A stretch of 31,476 nt of DNA from Lingula anatina (GCF_001039355.2 NW_019775707.1:98274-129749), one strand, 5' to 3'; shown: positions 18,888 to 30,523, counted from the first letter of the stretch. The notes: a model not told the origin generated them from the sequence alone. Numbers and translations: made by a program.

Positions 18888-20164
18888 TGGATCTGCAAGC
18901 AATATGCCTCCGTCTGCTATAACTCAAAGATCACTTCCTGGTTGTTGGACTTGACTGCGTTGTAACTTGCAGTTGCTATTTTTACAGGGTCTACTATACA
19001 ACGTGCGGCATCAATTATACGTGTATAAACGTGTATAAAGAGATTGTGATCTGTGTGCGTACTTAACATTAAGACGCGATATGATACGAATGTTCGGCAT
19101 CCCATAAACACTGATACGACTGTGATTTTTTGGTATCATTGATAAGATTTTGGCTAGATATGTCTATTTTACCAACTTTTTCATTTGAACTATTTTTCTT
19201 GGTTTTTAATGCTGACATCTTTAACAGATGTAACCACAATGGTTTATTGAACTTACTGTAGGCTTACTTCCGCCACGTTCCGATGAAATCAGGTCTATCA
19301 CTATGAGAAACTTAGTCCTTACTGTTGTGATTTTTAATTTTATTTGAAAATAGGCATTATCACTTTTACATTGTCGTAACGTGGTAGTATTATCTCATAC
19401 ACTGGTACATACACTGATATGACAATGTTCATTCTGCATTGTTTAACAGAAAAAATGCTAATGGCACCCCCCCCCCAACTTACACACTTAAAACCCAAAA
19501 ACCAGTCTAGATCTTATAACTTTCGCAGCGGGGTAATGATCAGCGAGACAGGCATGAACAATATTCTGTTTATTGTCGCTTTCTGCTTAACAAGTTTAAT
19601 TCGTCCACTTATTTTGACATTGGTGAATAAAGTACACACACTGGATGATAGTAGTTTATTTTTCATCGCACATTATACATATTCTTCAGCTCATTACCAG
19701 GTTAAAAGAGGCCAGAATAAATAAAACCAGGTCAACTGGAGTGGGACGTGTCTGGAGATGGAGATGTTGGTAGTGGTCATTACTGGTAATGTAGCTAAGG
19801 ATATCAACATGAAATGCGGCATGTCAAGTTATCCGCACCAGTCCGAGGTAGATAATTAAGTCACTATGGGTCTTTCTAGCTGATTTGATCTCTGAGCTGA
19901 ATTCCTAATTTATCCATTGTATTACTTTTACCCTGTATATTATCAAACTTGCTACAAAAGGGAAATGATTTCAGATTTTTATAATTGGCTAAATAAATGT
20001 TTATCTTATTTTAACCATTATAACCAAATAGAGGGCGGGGTTTCTGTCTCACCTAGGATAGAAGATATATATTTGGGTCGTAGGTTACACTGACCCTCAG
20101 TTTCGTTACACTGGGACATATCAGTGTACTGAAAAAGGTTGCACGTTTCGGTGCCGTCGTTCTC
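18888..20164 (-). other. Upstream region of gene B
   Basis: Aligns to 3385-4490 (upstream of gene A) until about 20164, where homology stops at a long T-run (20167-20181). Contains a C10 run at 19467-19476. No exon supported. Confidence 0.5.
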
Positions 20165-20562
20165 TTTTTTTTTTTTTTTTTCAACAGGCATCTATCAATC
20201 AATCAAAGGTTTTTTTTTCTTTCTTTTTTTTTTTTAACATACTACAGGGTTACTACTTAATATGGAATATTATTTTTTGGCGAGTAAATTTTCTACAAAA
20301 TATTTATTTTCTCTCTAACTACTTTAAATCCAAAACTGAGGTGTCACTCCATGTGTAGCCAGGTGTGTCACCTAATTACCATACAACTGTCGAAACAGTT
20401 GATGCATGCAGTTGCATGTTCTGTGGTCAGAAATGTGAGGGGTGGTCTTTTCGGCAATTTCTGCCCTTGTATAAAAACGCATGGGTTGGCCAATCTTTGG
20501 AGTGTATTTAGAGAAGCAACAAAGATATCGCTCTGAAACTTGACAGGTACCTTGAAGAAGAT

Positions 20563-21584
20563 ATGGTTCAACAGCTTAGCAACGCAGCTTACTATGGGAT
20601 TCTTGCTCTCGGAGAAAATGGCCAGAAACCGACAGCCATTGCCAGGCAATGCAACATTTATCAGGAACCGTTAGTAAAGTCCTCCAAAGAAAAGCTACAA
20701 AAGGGGCACCTAATACAATACTTCGACCAGGGTGTCCGCGTATCACACCAAGAAGACAGGATCGCCTTCTCCTCAGAGTGCGCCGTGCTGGTCGTACAAA
20801 GACAACCAGTGTTCTCAGAAAAGAGTGGCAGAAGGTCATTCAAACGCTCATTTCAAGATCCCTCGTGAGCAAGAGATCACTGCAAGCCGGTTATTTTGCA
20901 CGAAGGCCAGTAGGGAAACCACTGTTAGCAGAAGGTCATATACAGCGACGTCTGCAATAGGCTGGGGACCACGTGCCTTTGCAGCCAAAACATTGGAATC
21001 ACGTCGTTTTCAGTAATGAGGCCAGATATGGAGTTTTTAGGGTTGGTGGTCGAATCCGTGTCCGCCGACGTGTACGAGAGGCATAAAACGATGATTGTGT
21101 ACTGGCTAGGGTGCAAGCAGGGGGTGTTAACGTCTCTGTTTGAAGAGCATTTTATGCCGGTGCCAAGAACCAGTTGGTTTTTCTAGGAGGCAACCTCAAC
21201 CAGGGTTCCTACAGAGACATTCTACAGAAAACAATGCTTTGATTTGTAAGAATCATCTTCAGGAACAACTTTGTGTACCAAGACGACTGCGCAACCCCAC
21301 ATCGAGCTCGCAGAATCACTGTTTTTCTTCGAAACCAATGGGTTCAGCAACTGCCCTGGCCTGCAAACTCCTCAGATATGAACCCAATTGAAAGTCTGTG
21401 GGCGGAAGTAACTCACGGAATTAATAGCTATGGTCATCGGCCGGTAAATAGTGATGAACTGTGACAGGCAAATATCACTGCGTGGAATGATATCCCCATC
21501 CAAACTCTAAAAAACTTTTCACAGGGTATGCCATGTAGGATGAGGGCGCTGCAAGCGGCTGCTGGAGGTCATACCTGCTATTGA
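20563..21584 (+). pseudogene. Decayed Tc1/mariner-type transposase
   Basis: Pieces of a Tc1-type transposase in shifting frames. There is an N-terminal helix-turn-helix-like start (MVQQLSNAAYYGILAL, then TAIARQCN), then HVVFSNEARYGVF (about 20996-21036), DDCATPHRARRITVFLRNQW, SSDMNPIESLWAEV, and a C-terminal AWNDIPIQTL to AAAGGHTCY ending at 21584. Family motifs are FSDE, D-N.RPHRA and S-PDLNPIE-LW. Here the first catalytic Asp is Asn, and stops and frameshifts break the frame. Inactive. Terminal inverted repeats were not found. Confidence 0.85.
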
Positions 21585-21857
21585 TGACTTTTCATGATTT
21601 ACTGTAATGAGTTCTTTGACTGTGTAACATATCACTGTCGGGAGGCTATCATTTTCTTTAATATCTTAGCTTAAAATTAATACTGACATCAAACTGTTGA
21701 TATGATTTTTTAGGGGTGTTCTTTTCTTTTGAATGACATCTTATGTCAGATTTGATATTATTGACCAAAATATCTAACAATAGAAGACTGGATATTTTTA
21801 TCACTCAATGGCATACGGAGAGTTAATGGGCATACTTAAGACGACCGTTTTTTGTCT

Positions 21858-21949
21858 CGGTGCAACGGGTGTAAGCAGGGAGAGTAAACGGACGCCAGGT
21901 GTTGCGGTTTACGACAGTCGTAAATTGACTCCCCTTTGGTGCAACCGAG
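21858..21949. mobile_element. Short MITE-like element, spacer B
   Basis: Counterpart of 6050-6143: CTCGGTGCAACGGG at the left and TTTGGTGCAACCGAG at the right, with the internal palindrome TTTACGACAGTCGTAAA. The sequence beyond its right end is the uninterrupted site of the Harbinger insertion in the other spacer. Confidence 0.5.
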
Positions 21950-21998
21950 CCCTGGAATTTTATTGATTGGTCTATAGTACAAAATTAGTAAAACAGAC

Positions 21999-22005
21999 CG
22001 TCCCT

Positions 22006-22066
<61 letters not shown>

Positions 22067-22072
22067 AGAGAC
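21999..22072 (-). tRNA. tRNA-Asn (GTT), spacer B
   Basis: Identical over all 74 bases to the gene at 7784-7857: same cloverleaf, anticodon GTT, no intron. A T-run follows (AAAA on the plus strand at 21990-21993). The flanks have diverged more than the tRNA, which suggests that both are kept by selection or that the duplication is recent. Confidence 0.95.
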
Positions 22073-22519
22073 CGATATACCAGTCTAAAAGGTGTTATTT
22101 CTCACCTGGCGGCTCTCATGACGACAGGTAAATTGAGATCTTATCTCACCGTCGCTTAAGCCTTTATGTATGAGGCCTCTGTCCTGTTGATAACGCATGA
22201 TAAACTGTCCTGTGCAGGATTTTCTACCTGCCTGTTTAATGAATTACACTTTTTTGCAAGATTCTTTAGTAAACTGTTTCCAACACAAACATTTGCTCCA
22301 CATCACACTAGTAATATTTTGGTTGTTTTAATTGAAAAATGTGTTATTGTAAAGCTATTTTTTATTATATAAATGGACACTCGGAAAGTGCACACAGGTA
22401 TACATGTACTCTAGTTTGGGCAAAGATAGGAGTAAAATTCTGACTGGAATACTGAAATGTCATTTTAAGAAATCAAGAGAAAAAAAAACGCTTAAAAAAT
22501 AAGAACTTTATCAAAATAT

Positions 22520-22570
22520 GGGTGGGCTTGAACCACCAACCTTTTGGTTAACAGCCGAACGCGCTACCCG
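22520..22570 (-). pseudogene. tRNA-Asn fragment, spacer B
   Basis: Same truncated tRNA-Asn as at 8309-8360, with T arm, anticodon arm and part of the D arm. Acceptor stem missing. Confidence 0.8.
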
Positions 22571-23210
22571 AGACGTGGCTTTGGCAGCTTCAATTTCCGT
22601 GGACATGGGACAAGAAAAGGTTCAGAAGATTTTTAACCTTAAAAAGCTCTTTAATTTCTCTCGTTTTCAGGGTTGTTGCAGTACAGAGAAATTTCGTTTT
22701 TAAAAATCTAGAAGGCAAACTGTCGGTTACGATTGTTGGTTAACAGCCTTTTGGCAATCTGAAAACAACAAATAACACATCATGTAAACTAGTAATTTTG
22801 TGAAGATGACACCTCTTACAATTCACATTTTCCTTTTCTTTATGATTCACTCGTGATTGGCCAAAGGACGATGTGTACGACGTAAAATTCCAAAGCAGAT
22901 GCACTGATCACGGCGTAATATCTTAAAGATATCAAATACCGGACGACGTAATATAATGAAAAATGAGGCCACTGACATCTCTTCATATTATTTTTTTTTT
23001 TTAATTAAAAAGCCCATTTGTTTATGGTTGGCGTATGTTATTACGGATGAGATAGATCTGATATATAAGCAAAGAATAGATTAATTTCATTTATTTTTAA
23101 AAACACCAAGTAAACACATTTACTGGAAACTTGCTGTCAAGGTCCGTAGTTACAGTCCGTTGTTAAGTACATGTATTAATCAAAGAGTTTTTTACAGAAA
23201 CACCAAAGCA

Positions 23211-23583
23211 CGTTTTTCAGTGGATGATGGGGCTTGGCTGTGTGTCATTCAGTGTGACTTTCATTCACCAGACTTTATTTTAACTTTTCTTTCTGTTGCT
23301 TGACTTTTTTATTTATTCATTTTTTTTTTTTTTTTTTTTTTAGTCTTTTTTTCTTTTTTTGGGGTCTTTTTTTTTTTTTCTTCCCTCCTTATTTTGNCGT
23401 TTTTCAGTGGATGATGGGGCTTGGCTGTGTGTCATTCAGTGTGACTTTCATTCACCAGACTTTATTTTAACTTTTCTTTCTGTTGCTTGACTTTTTTATT
23501 TATTCATTTCTTTTTTTTTTTTTTCAGTCTTGATTCCTGTTTTTGGAGTCTTTTCTTCTTTTTCATCTCTCGTTAATTTGCAC
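23211..23583. repeat. Duplicated contig overlap around N at 23397
   Basis: The sequence from 23211 (CGTTTTTCAGTGGATGATGG) starts again immediately after the N (23398). The spacer near gene A has one copy (about 9040-9225). The left unit degrades into T-runs. Probably an unmerged contig overlap, not biology. Confidence 0.85.
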
Positions 23584-24651
23584 CTCTTGTTCTACTGTTT
23601 TCAGGATTGTTGGGTTTCTGCTTCTCCTTAACTCTCTGTCAGTATGCACTAATTTATTTTCTTTACTTTAGTCTTTCTTGCTGGGTCAGCCTAGGATGAT
23701 TCTTCATTTTTTTTACTTCTGTATTACGTGCATTCAACGTTTCAACGTATAACGTCTTCCTTACGTGCTTCAGCAAGATTATCTTTACGAATATTAGCTC
23801 TTTGACGTCTTTTTCTTCAAATTATTTTTGCTGAAAGTAAAATTTTCAGGATCCCTTTTTCTTTTCCTATTTGGGTTTTTGTTTATTGTCATCCATATTT
23901 GATACTTCATTCACTGAGAGTATAATAAATGTACTTTTAATTATACATGTATTGAAGTGTTCGTACCGTGTTCGTACCAAAATATATCATATACATTAAA
24001 CCATAGAATATGAATCCATATATATACAGTTTATTATTTTGCAATTAGTTATATTTGGCAATATATTCAAACCAATATTGTTCATTTTGAATACAAAGAG
24101 TAGCACCTTTACTGATTTTATTTCTTTGCAAAATTTCTTACCTGACTCTAATTAATCAGTATCACTTTATCGAATATATATATTTTTATACAATGTTTTT
24201 CTAAACATCACAAGACATGAATGCATTTTATATAGTCTAAAACAATATTTTGTACCATATTTTGATGTTTTATCATCATTGATAAGTAGCCAGTTATCAA
24301 ATGGTTAATGTATAACTTGGGGGTACGGACACTACATTTGGCACCAAATGTTTTTCATTGCATTAACAAAAATGAGTAAAATGTGTATCAAAGCCCGTAT
24401 CTGCAAAATGGTTAAAATATTTATTTTTCTCAGCACATATCTTTGGATGAACCTGCTAGAATAGGAGACAGATGTTGTGGGAACTATATACCAATATCAT
24501 ATTCACCATAAATCACTGACATAAAGAGCTAGTGCATCAGCTTTATGACCTTAATTGCAAATGACCCACCGCAACAGCTATAATGGGTACTTTTTGAACA
24601 CATAATTGGCTATATTTTTGTAAATTGTAATCCTATTATTATAATTCTTTT

Positions 24652-24657
24652 TTTATT
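24652..24657 (-). promoter_or_regulatory. Poly(A) signal of third copy
   Basis: AATAAA on the minus strand, 68 bases after the stop at 24725-24727; conserved with 10286-10291. Confidence 0.6.
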
Positions 24658-26278
24658 TTGCTCCTGTGAACAGTGTCTTTGATATTAGTCTATCAGCAAT
24701 CTCCAATTATAAATTGTTAATTTATCAGACACTTGTAACATTCACCACATTTAATTGTTCACCCTGATTGTGAAACAGCCGATCAGGACAAGTGCTCTTA
24801 GCTGGTGAACTGCACGTTGGTCGATACTTGCACGTCCCTCCACAGAAAGCACAGCCAAATTTTGTATCCACACCACCAATACATGTGCCACATGTGCTCC
24901 CCATGACGTCACATTTGTACAGGGTGGCTGAAAAATATTGAAAATATTACCAAATAATCAATACATGTTCAACATGAATACATGAATGCGTATCCATAAT
25001 GTGTGTAAGTGTTACAAATAGTAGTTCATATGCATGCAGTATGTTTCCATTTTAGGAGATCTCTTATTATTAAGGAGATTTGGGCGTTATTGTTTTTTAC
25101 CAAAATGGAATAATAATAATTATTTTTATTAGACGATCGGTTGAATGAAACAATTACTATATTTTGTGCGCTTATGAAGAAGGCATTTTATCCCATTATA
25201 AAAATGAGATCATTCCTTTTGTAACTCGTGCGTAAAAATATGCGCCTCACAGGGAAAAAGACGGGAACGTATACATATACAGCGCATGTAAAAATAGCAA
25301 TACACTTACCGCTCACTTGAGAGCCGATGGGTTGGTCTATCACATGGTTATTATTCCAGATTACTTGGATTTCATGCCTCTCCTGGCCTGTGATGGCTGT
25401 ATACACATACTGAGATATGAGAAGAACAAGTAGCCAATTATAATTGTATCAATATAGATCTAAATATATAAGGCATTCCTGAAGTTGCAAAATTTCTACA
25501 TAGAAAGCATAAGTTGGGGTTTGGATACGGTCACTTGCCTTACAAAATCAGTATTTTGAGGGCACAAATATTCGATCTGTTATTCTATCAGCTACTGTAA
25601 AATAGCGTGACATTTAAAAGATTATATATCATATATACAGTACGAGTATATGCCTTGCATCATATCTACTCACAGCGTGGCTCTGGCAGTCTATGGCACT
25701 ATCATTCTGTCTGATAGCTGGGACTGTGTTAGTGCCTATCTTACACTGATAATCACCTTGGCCAGCCTGGAATAACATTGAGGTTAGGTTGAGAATAACC
25801 AAAATGATTGCAGAGTACAGCAAAATGTGAGGCTTCATTCATATTTTCCTAATCAAATTTTGAGTTCGAAGGTCTCATTTATGTCAGCCTTGTCATAGAC
25901 ACTGACTTGGAACTGAACTCTTGCTTTATGGTAAGAATGAAAAATCACAGTTTACCTTCCCATAATTCTTAGGTACAGTATGTATATCGCCAATTTGAAT
26001 TAAAACATAAGTAGGAAGAGCGTATAACTACAAGTACAAACTGCTAACAACAACGGGTTTTATAACAACATTTACGTGAATCTTTACCTGTGGCACAGGT
26101 AGGTTCTTCCCACTCAGTGAGATCACCTTGGTGACCCCAGCAGGTAACAGGACGTCCTGAGCACGTGGCAGGAGCTGGGGACACAGGGTGGGACCTTTAA
26201 TACCCACATTGACATGACTCTGGAATGACGGAAACAAGACGGTGCGATTCCTAGTTAATAAAATATGTTTCTGTTCTG

Positions 26279-26378
26279 GGGTTCGTAGAGGTAGAGGAAA
26301 GTCTGCCTTGCGAGTCGCAAGGGCTACATGAGTTGTCCTTTCAAGCAATGACGCTAATTGCAAGGAGCGATGGCCGTG
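26279..26378. other. Unrelated 100-bp insert
   Basis: Begins exactly where homology to gene B intron 8 stops (after TTCTG at about 26278). It contains a small palindrome TTGCGAGTCGCAA. Origin unknown. Confidence 0.5.
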
Positions 26379-26553
26379 AAAGCTGGTGGGTGTGTTACAT
26401 GTCACCAAGTTCCCCCCCAATGACTGTGGTACTGACAGCTGTGGTATCAAATACACACTGGTAGGTCTGGTCGGGGGGTAGCAGGCTTACTGAGAGGTTC
26501 ACCTACAAACACGAATGAAACAGTGATTCTTTGCTTAGATGGTTACTTATACT
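26379..26553 (-). pseudogene. Displaced partial copy of exon 7
   Basis: About 175 bp matching 13660-13843 of gene B, containing most of exon 7 (from its acceptor at 26502) and some upstream intron. It has a seven-C run where the other copies have six, so the frame shifts, and it is cut before the donor (break at AAGCTGG, about 26379). It lies between two stretches of unrelated DNA, in the place where PSI2 is lost. Confidence 0.8.
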
Positions 26554-27239
26554 ATGTCTTGCTTCCTGCGTACGTGGCATACACTCACCACTTACGAAGG
26601 GAATGTAACGCACAGCGAAAATAGTGCCCTTTTACGTCAGTTTTGCTTCACACTTGCCTCACAAGTTTGTGATGACGTACTGACGGCGTACGTCAGTTTT
26701 GCTTCCTGTTCTCCCCTTCTTTCTTCTTCCTCCTCCATTTTTTCTGCTATCTAAGCTTCTTTCTCTTTCCTTTTGGAGGAATATTAGAAACTAGATTGGA
26801 CAAAAATTTGAAAATTCTGAAAATTGTTGTACACGTTACACAGTCGACGTTAATTGTACAGACACCAGGCGTGAGGGTGACGCACGTGCGACGTATTCCT
26901 GGTGTGTTCTCGACTTTGTTCGTTAGTTGTGAGGGCGTGCGTCTTACTCGACACGCAAAGGGCACTTGCTCCTTCACTGCTTGCGACGGGTGTTTTGCAC
27001 AACGCACGTCTCACTTTCTTACTACGTGCGAGGGAAGCAAGTCACGCTTGCGGCCTCGCTGTTCGCAGGCTATTCGTAGAATCTTTTGGACATGTCCAAC
27101 ATCCTCCGTACGTGCATACGGGCTGTCTGCGAACTCGAAATTTCGTAAGAAGGACGTGCGTGGGACGTGAGATTCTGCGTAAAATTTGGACGCAAACAGC
27201 CCGTAAGAGCCCGTGCGGCCGGTTGCGACCGAGGCTATA
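26554..27239. mobile_element. GC-rich unrelated insert in intron of gene C
   Basis: About 690 bp, visibly richer in G, C and CpG than its surroundings, with many ACGTGCG/TACGT motifs and a direct repeat ACGTCAGTTTTGCTTC (26634 and 26690). Homology to gene B resumes sharply at 27240 (AGAGAGATAATGT). Open frames occur on both strands, such as 26796-27170, but show no known protein motif. Probably a piece of mobile DNA; family not recognised. Confidence 0.4.
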
Positions 27240-27398
27240 GAGAGATAATGTATAAGAATACAATACCCTGAGTGTGCGCCGCAGTCAAAATATGTGAAGT
27301 TGGTCGTTAGAAACTTGACTCCTGTCGTTACTGATTTGATAGATAATGGTATTGTAACGTGATCTGAAGCGATAGTTATAATTCCTTTAGCATGCGAT

Positions 27399-27401
<3 letters not shown>

Positions 27402-27475
<74 letters not shown>
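27402..27475. repeat. (TA)n microsatellite
   Basis: About 37 TA units in an intron of gene C. The matching place in gene B (about 13250) has none. Confidence 0.95.
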
Positions 27476-27477
<2 letters not shown>

Positions 27478-28873
27478 TTAAAGAACAAACATGAGCCATT
27501 GTTGTGGTAATGGGCAAATCCTTGTATCTAAATAATTGAATTTCTATTAGAGCTATTGTTTTTAATTGCAATTATAATTATTATTTTTAAACCTGTAGGG
27601 CGGTACAATAACATTAAAATTATCCTAAGAAAGCCACAAGGGACATTAAATATCCTTTTCTAAAATAAACGTTCAAAAGCTGAATGAAAATTAAAATGTA
27701 AAAGGTGTAAGGAAATGAGCGTGTTGTTGGATATACACTTAATGTTATGCACAGGTATATATCGGTGAGTATTGCCAAAAGTCGGAGTATGTATTTATGG
27801 ATAAGAGTGAGGTAGACCTTTTTTTTAGATGGTCATCCTGTACAAGAAAGACAACACCCCTTACCGTCCCCAGTTGGTATAGAAGGTAAGCTGGTAGGTG
27901 TGTCACATGTCACCAAGTTCCCCCCAGTAACTGTGGTACTGACAGCTGTGGTATCAAATACACACTGGTAGGTCTGGCCTGGGGGTAGCAGGCTTACTGA
28001 GAGGTTCACCTACAAACACGAATGAAATAGTGATTCTAAGATGATTATCTGTTATAACGTACAGATACCTGTATCGAACTGTCGATCGCAGTCAATCGCT
28101 CGTTTCTTAAACACTAATTTGATACTCATACCATAGCCCATAAAGTCTGACTGAAAATACGTTTAGAAAGGAGCATTCATGCTATTCCATTTTTGCGGGT
28201 GTTATGGATTCCAAAGGTCCCAGAGTAATTACTTTTGGGTCCATTAACGTCATATTCCTTGCCAATACACCATGATTTGAACATTCAGACTGGATTTTTT
28301 CCTATGCATGTGGTTAGTTAGCTGGCCAATAGAAACATTCAAATTGACACCTCTCTTGTGGCCTTCAATATTCTTAATTAATGCTTCTTTTAGCAAAATC
28401 TATAAACAGAATTTACACTCGCAAAAATGGAAATGGTTTGAGACAATATCGAGGGACACCTTATAGACTACTGGTAATTCATTCATCGTTAGCGTTATGC
28501 ATTTCATTGTATAACGGTGTATAACGGTTACAGCACCGCAGTGAGTTTGCATTATTTACCTCACTGCGTATGCACAAAGATATATGACAATGCAGTGAAG
28601 TCCATTAATACAAGCTGTTCTCTTATGGACTTTATACGAGCAATGGACGGAGTCCATCAAAAGTTGGCAAGAAAATTATTGGTAACATTGAAATGAAACA
28701 AAAGTTGGTTATGGAATGATGCCACGTGTATATCAATTCTTTGTACCTGTGTAGGTCTGGCTAGAGGTGTGTTTGATGGTGAAATGGTATTGATCTTAAT
28801 ACACTGTCCATTATCAAAGGGAAGCCATCTTCGTGAGCCATCTGCATCCGAGCATTGACTTTTCCTGCTGCAT

Positions 28874-29363
28874 CTGAAAAAGAAACACATGAAGCGAAGG
28901 GTTCTTGCATTTAAAGACGGTGTTTAATTCCACCTAATGTAACAAAGCATCATGCTTTGATAAGAAAAATGGATACAGGGAAGAGGGGTTTTTGTGGCAG
29001 TTATGCACGAGGTACCGGTAGTATATCAGTCACACATTCAACGTTATAGCTATATATCGGTCTACGTCGGCTCATGCAAGATACAAGCCACGTATGCCTA
29101 ATAAAATGAGAATATTGTACTTTTATTTCTTTACAACATTTCACCAAACATACTTAAAATATAAATTTAGATCTGAAAAAAAAAACTCACCAAGTAGTCC
29201 TAACACCTAGACAACAAATTTGAATATAAACACGTTGCATCCTAAATTGTTTCGCGAACTACAAAAACAGCCTGTTTAACCATCAGCTATGCAAAGCAAA
29301 TTGTTCAAATGCTAACACACAATTTTCTATTCTTAGACTGCGTTCTCATTACCTTATAGCACC
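28874..29363 (-). other. Part of intron 5, gene C
   Basis: Aligns to 14605-15052 of gene B. Homology ends at 29363, four bases (in gene B coordinates) before the point where 118 picks it up. Confidence 0.6.
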
Positions 29364-29423
29364 GGTAGTGGTAACTATGTGACACTCTGACGATGCTTTT
29401 GTCGAGCACCTGCGCATTTACAT

Positions 29424-29505
29424 GTACCGGTGTACCATGAAAATCTGACTCCCCTAAAATGTGACTCCCCAGTCAGATTTTCATTATGAAAATCTGACTC
29501 ACCCC
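29424..29505. repeat. Palindromic repeat before the satellite
   Basis: ACCGGTGTACCATGAAAATC followed by head-to-head units of AGTCAGATTTTCATTATG. Inverted relative to 1-117. Probably one end of an inserted element. Confidence 0.7.
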
Positions 29506-29507
29506 AT

Positions 29508-30122
29508 GAAATTTTGACTCCCCCAAAAAAAAAACATTCATTAATCTCATTTCATTTGAGTAAATGACTATGATTTTGTAGTATGCATAATGGATGATAC
29601 ATTGGCACTTTTTTGTAGTTTGCAGGTGAAAATTTTCATTAAAAAAAAGACAAATTAAAAATGTGCACATAATGAAAATGTGGTTCCCCTATGAAAATTT
29701 GACTCCCCTACAAAAAAACATTCATTAATCTCTAATTAGTTTAGTATATGACTGTGATCTTGTAGTATGTAAAATGGTTGATACATTGGCACATTTTTTT
29801 TGTAGTTTGCAGTGAGAATTTTAATAAACAAATAAGAAAATTAAAAATGAGCACATAATGAAAATCTGACTTCCCCAAGAAAATTTGACTCCCCCTCCAC
29901 AAAACTTCATAAAACTTATTTTATTTTGAGTATATGGCTGTGATCTTGTATTATGTAAAATGGTTGATACATTGGTACATTTTTTGTAGTTTGCAGTGAA
30001 AATTTTAATGAAAAAATGAGAAAATTAAAAATGTGCACATAATGAAAATCTGACTCCCCCATGAAAATTTGACTCCCCCTCCACAAAACTTCATAAATCT
30101 TATTTTATTTTGAGTATATAAC
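29508..30122. repeat. 185-bp satellite-like tandem repeat
   Basis: The motif GAAA(A)TTTTGACTCCCC recurs at 29508, 29693, 29878 and 30063, exactly 185 bases apart, giving three full units and a partial fourth cut by the N at 30123. Unit content: a CATTAATCTC part, TTGATACATTGGCAC, TTTGTAGTTTGCAG and AATTAAAAATGTGCACATAA. The units differ by a few percent to about 15%. Confidence 0.9.
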
Positions 30123-30123
30123 N
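30123..30123. other. Single-N contig join
   Basis: Joins satellite repeat directly to the middle of a Sema exon without a splice site, so sequence is missing here. Segment 1-2649 fits the gap. Confidence 0.85.
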
Positions 30124-30432
30124 GTAGTTGTCTGTGGGCGTTCCCTTTGAGCAGGAAGAAGGAGGTGGACTACAGTAAGGACTATCCGTGACTGGTCCAG
30201 TCGTTACGTTCTGTAACAGTTGCAAGTCACCATTCAGTCGGTACAAAGTATTAACAGCCCCAACATATACAGTCCCAGTTGCGTTGTCAATCGCTATATT
30301 GTTGAACTCAACCGTTGTCTGCCCACTTGGATAAGAACTGACAATTGTAGAGGTGGATGCTTTACCGGCCAGATTGAATACTAGAGCGGAGAGGAATAGC
30401 AACGCCACAAACTTACCTCCCGTTCGCTGCAT
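30124..30432 (-). CDS. Gene C 5' end: signal peptide and start of Sema
   Basis: 103 codons from ATG at 30432: MQRTGGKFVALLFLSALVF (signal peptide), then NNIAIDNATGTVYVGAVNTL and TGPVTDSPYCSPPPSSC. The acceptor before it (TTTCAG|TGC at 30446) differs from that in genes A and B, giving a 14-base leader in the exon. Bases 30124-30325 are identical to 2448-2649. Reading on from 2447 keeps the frame through to the exon 2 donor at 1671, so the full exon would be 362 codons. Confidence 0.85.
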
Positions 30433-30486
30433 TTTTATAATTAGCACTGAAATTGGAAACGATTTTTAGTGTATAGACATATCGTG

Positions 30487-30487
<1 letters not shown>

Positions 30488-30518
<31 letters not shown>
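30488..30518. repeat. (TA)n microsatellite in 5' region of gene C
   Basis: About 15 TA units between the start codon and the upstream donor; not present in genes A and B. Confidence 0.9.

Positions 30519-30523
<5 letters not shown>

Larger units (their letters stand above)
22073..24640. other. Conserved spacer between genes C and B
   Basis: Aligns to 7858-10258. No exon supported. Contains the contig join at 23397 and a long T-rich stretch (23310-23400) that is probably of poor quality. Confidence 0.6.
24725..28873 (-). pseudogene. Gene C 3' half: exons 6, 7, 9-12, PSI2 exon missing
   Basis: Exons match gene B in length, phase and splice sites: 28873-28747 (PSI1 end, KCSRKSQCSD), 28009-27865 (VNLSVSLLPPGQTYQC), 26219-26088 (KGPTLCPQLLPRAQDVLLP), 25766-25674 (AGQGDYQCKIG), 25409-25310 (YVYTAITGQERHE), 24927-24725 (PSI3, stop). 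No counterpart of the PSI2 exon (12173-12321) exists between 26219 and 27865. Joining exon 7 to exon 9 shifts the frame and meets a stop after seven codons. As assembled this copy cannot make the full ectodomain. It may be a pseudogene, or make a shorter Sema-PSI1 form. Its 5' half is probably 30432-30124 plus 2447-355. Confidence 0.75.

Noticed and set aside
22518-22703. Plus-strand frame beginning MGGLEPPTFWLTAERATR
   Set aside because: It is a translation of the complement of the tRNA-Asn fragment, a common false protein, and continues into unconserved sequence.
26796-27240. Overlapping open frames on both strands of the GC-rich insert
   Set aside because: High GC removes stops by chance; no known motif and no consistent coding strand.
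29424-30122. CRISPR-like regularity
   Set aside because: Units are 185 bp without short repeat/spacer structure, and the genome is eukaryotic; it is a satellite.
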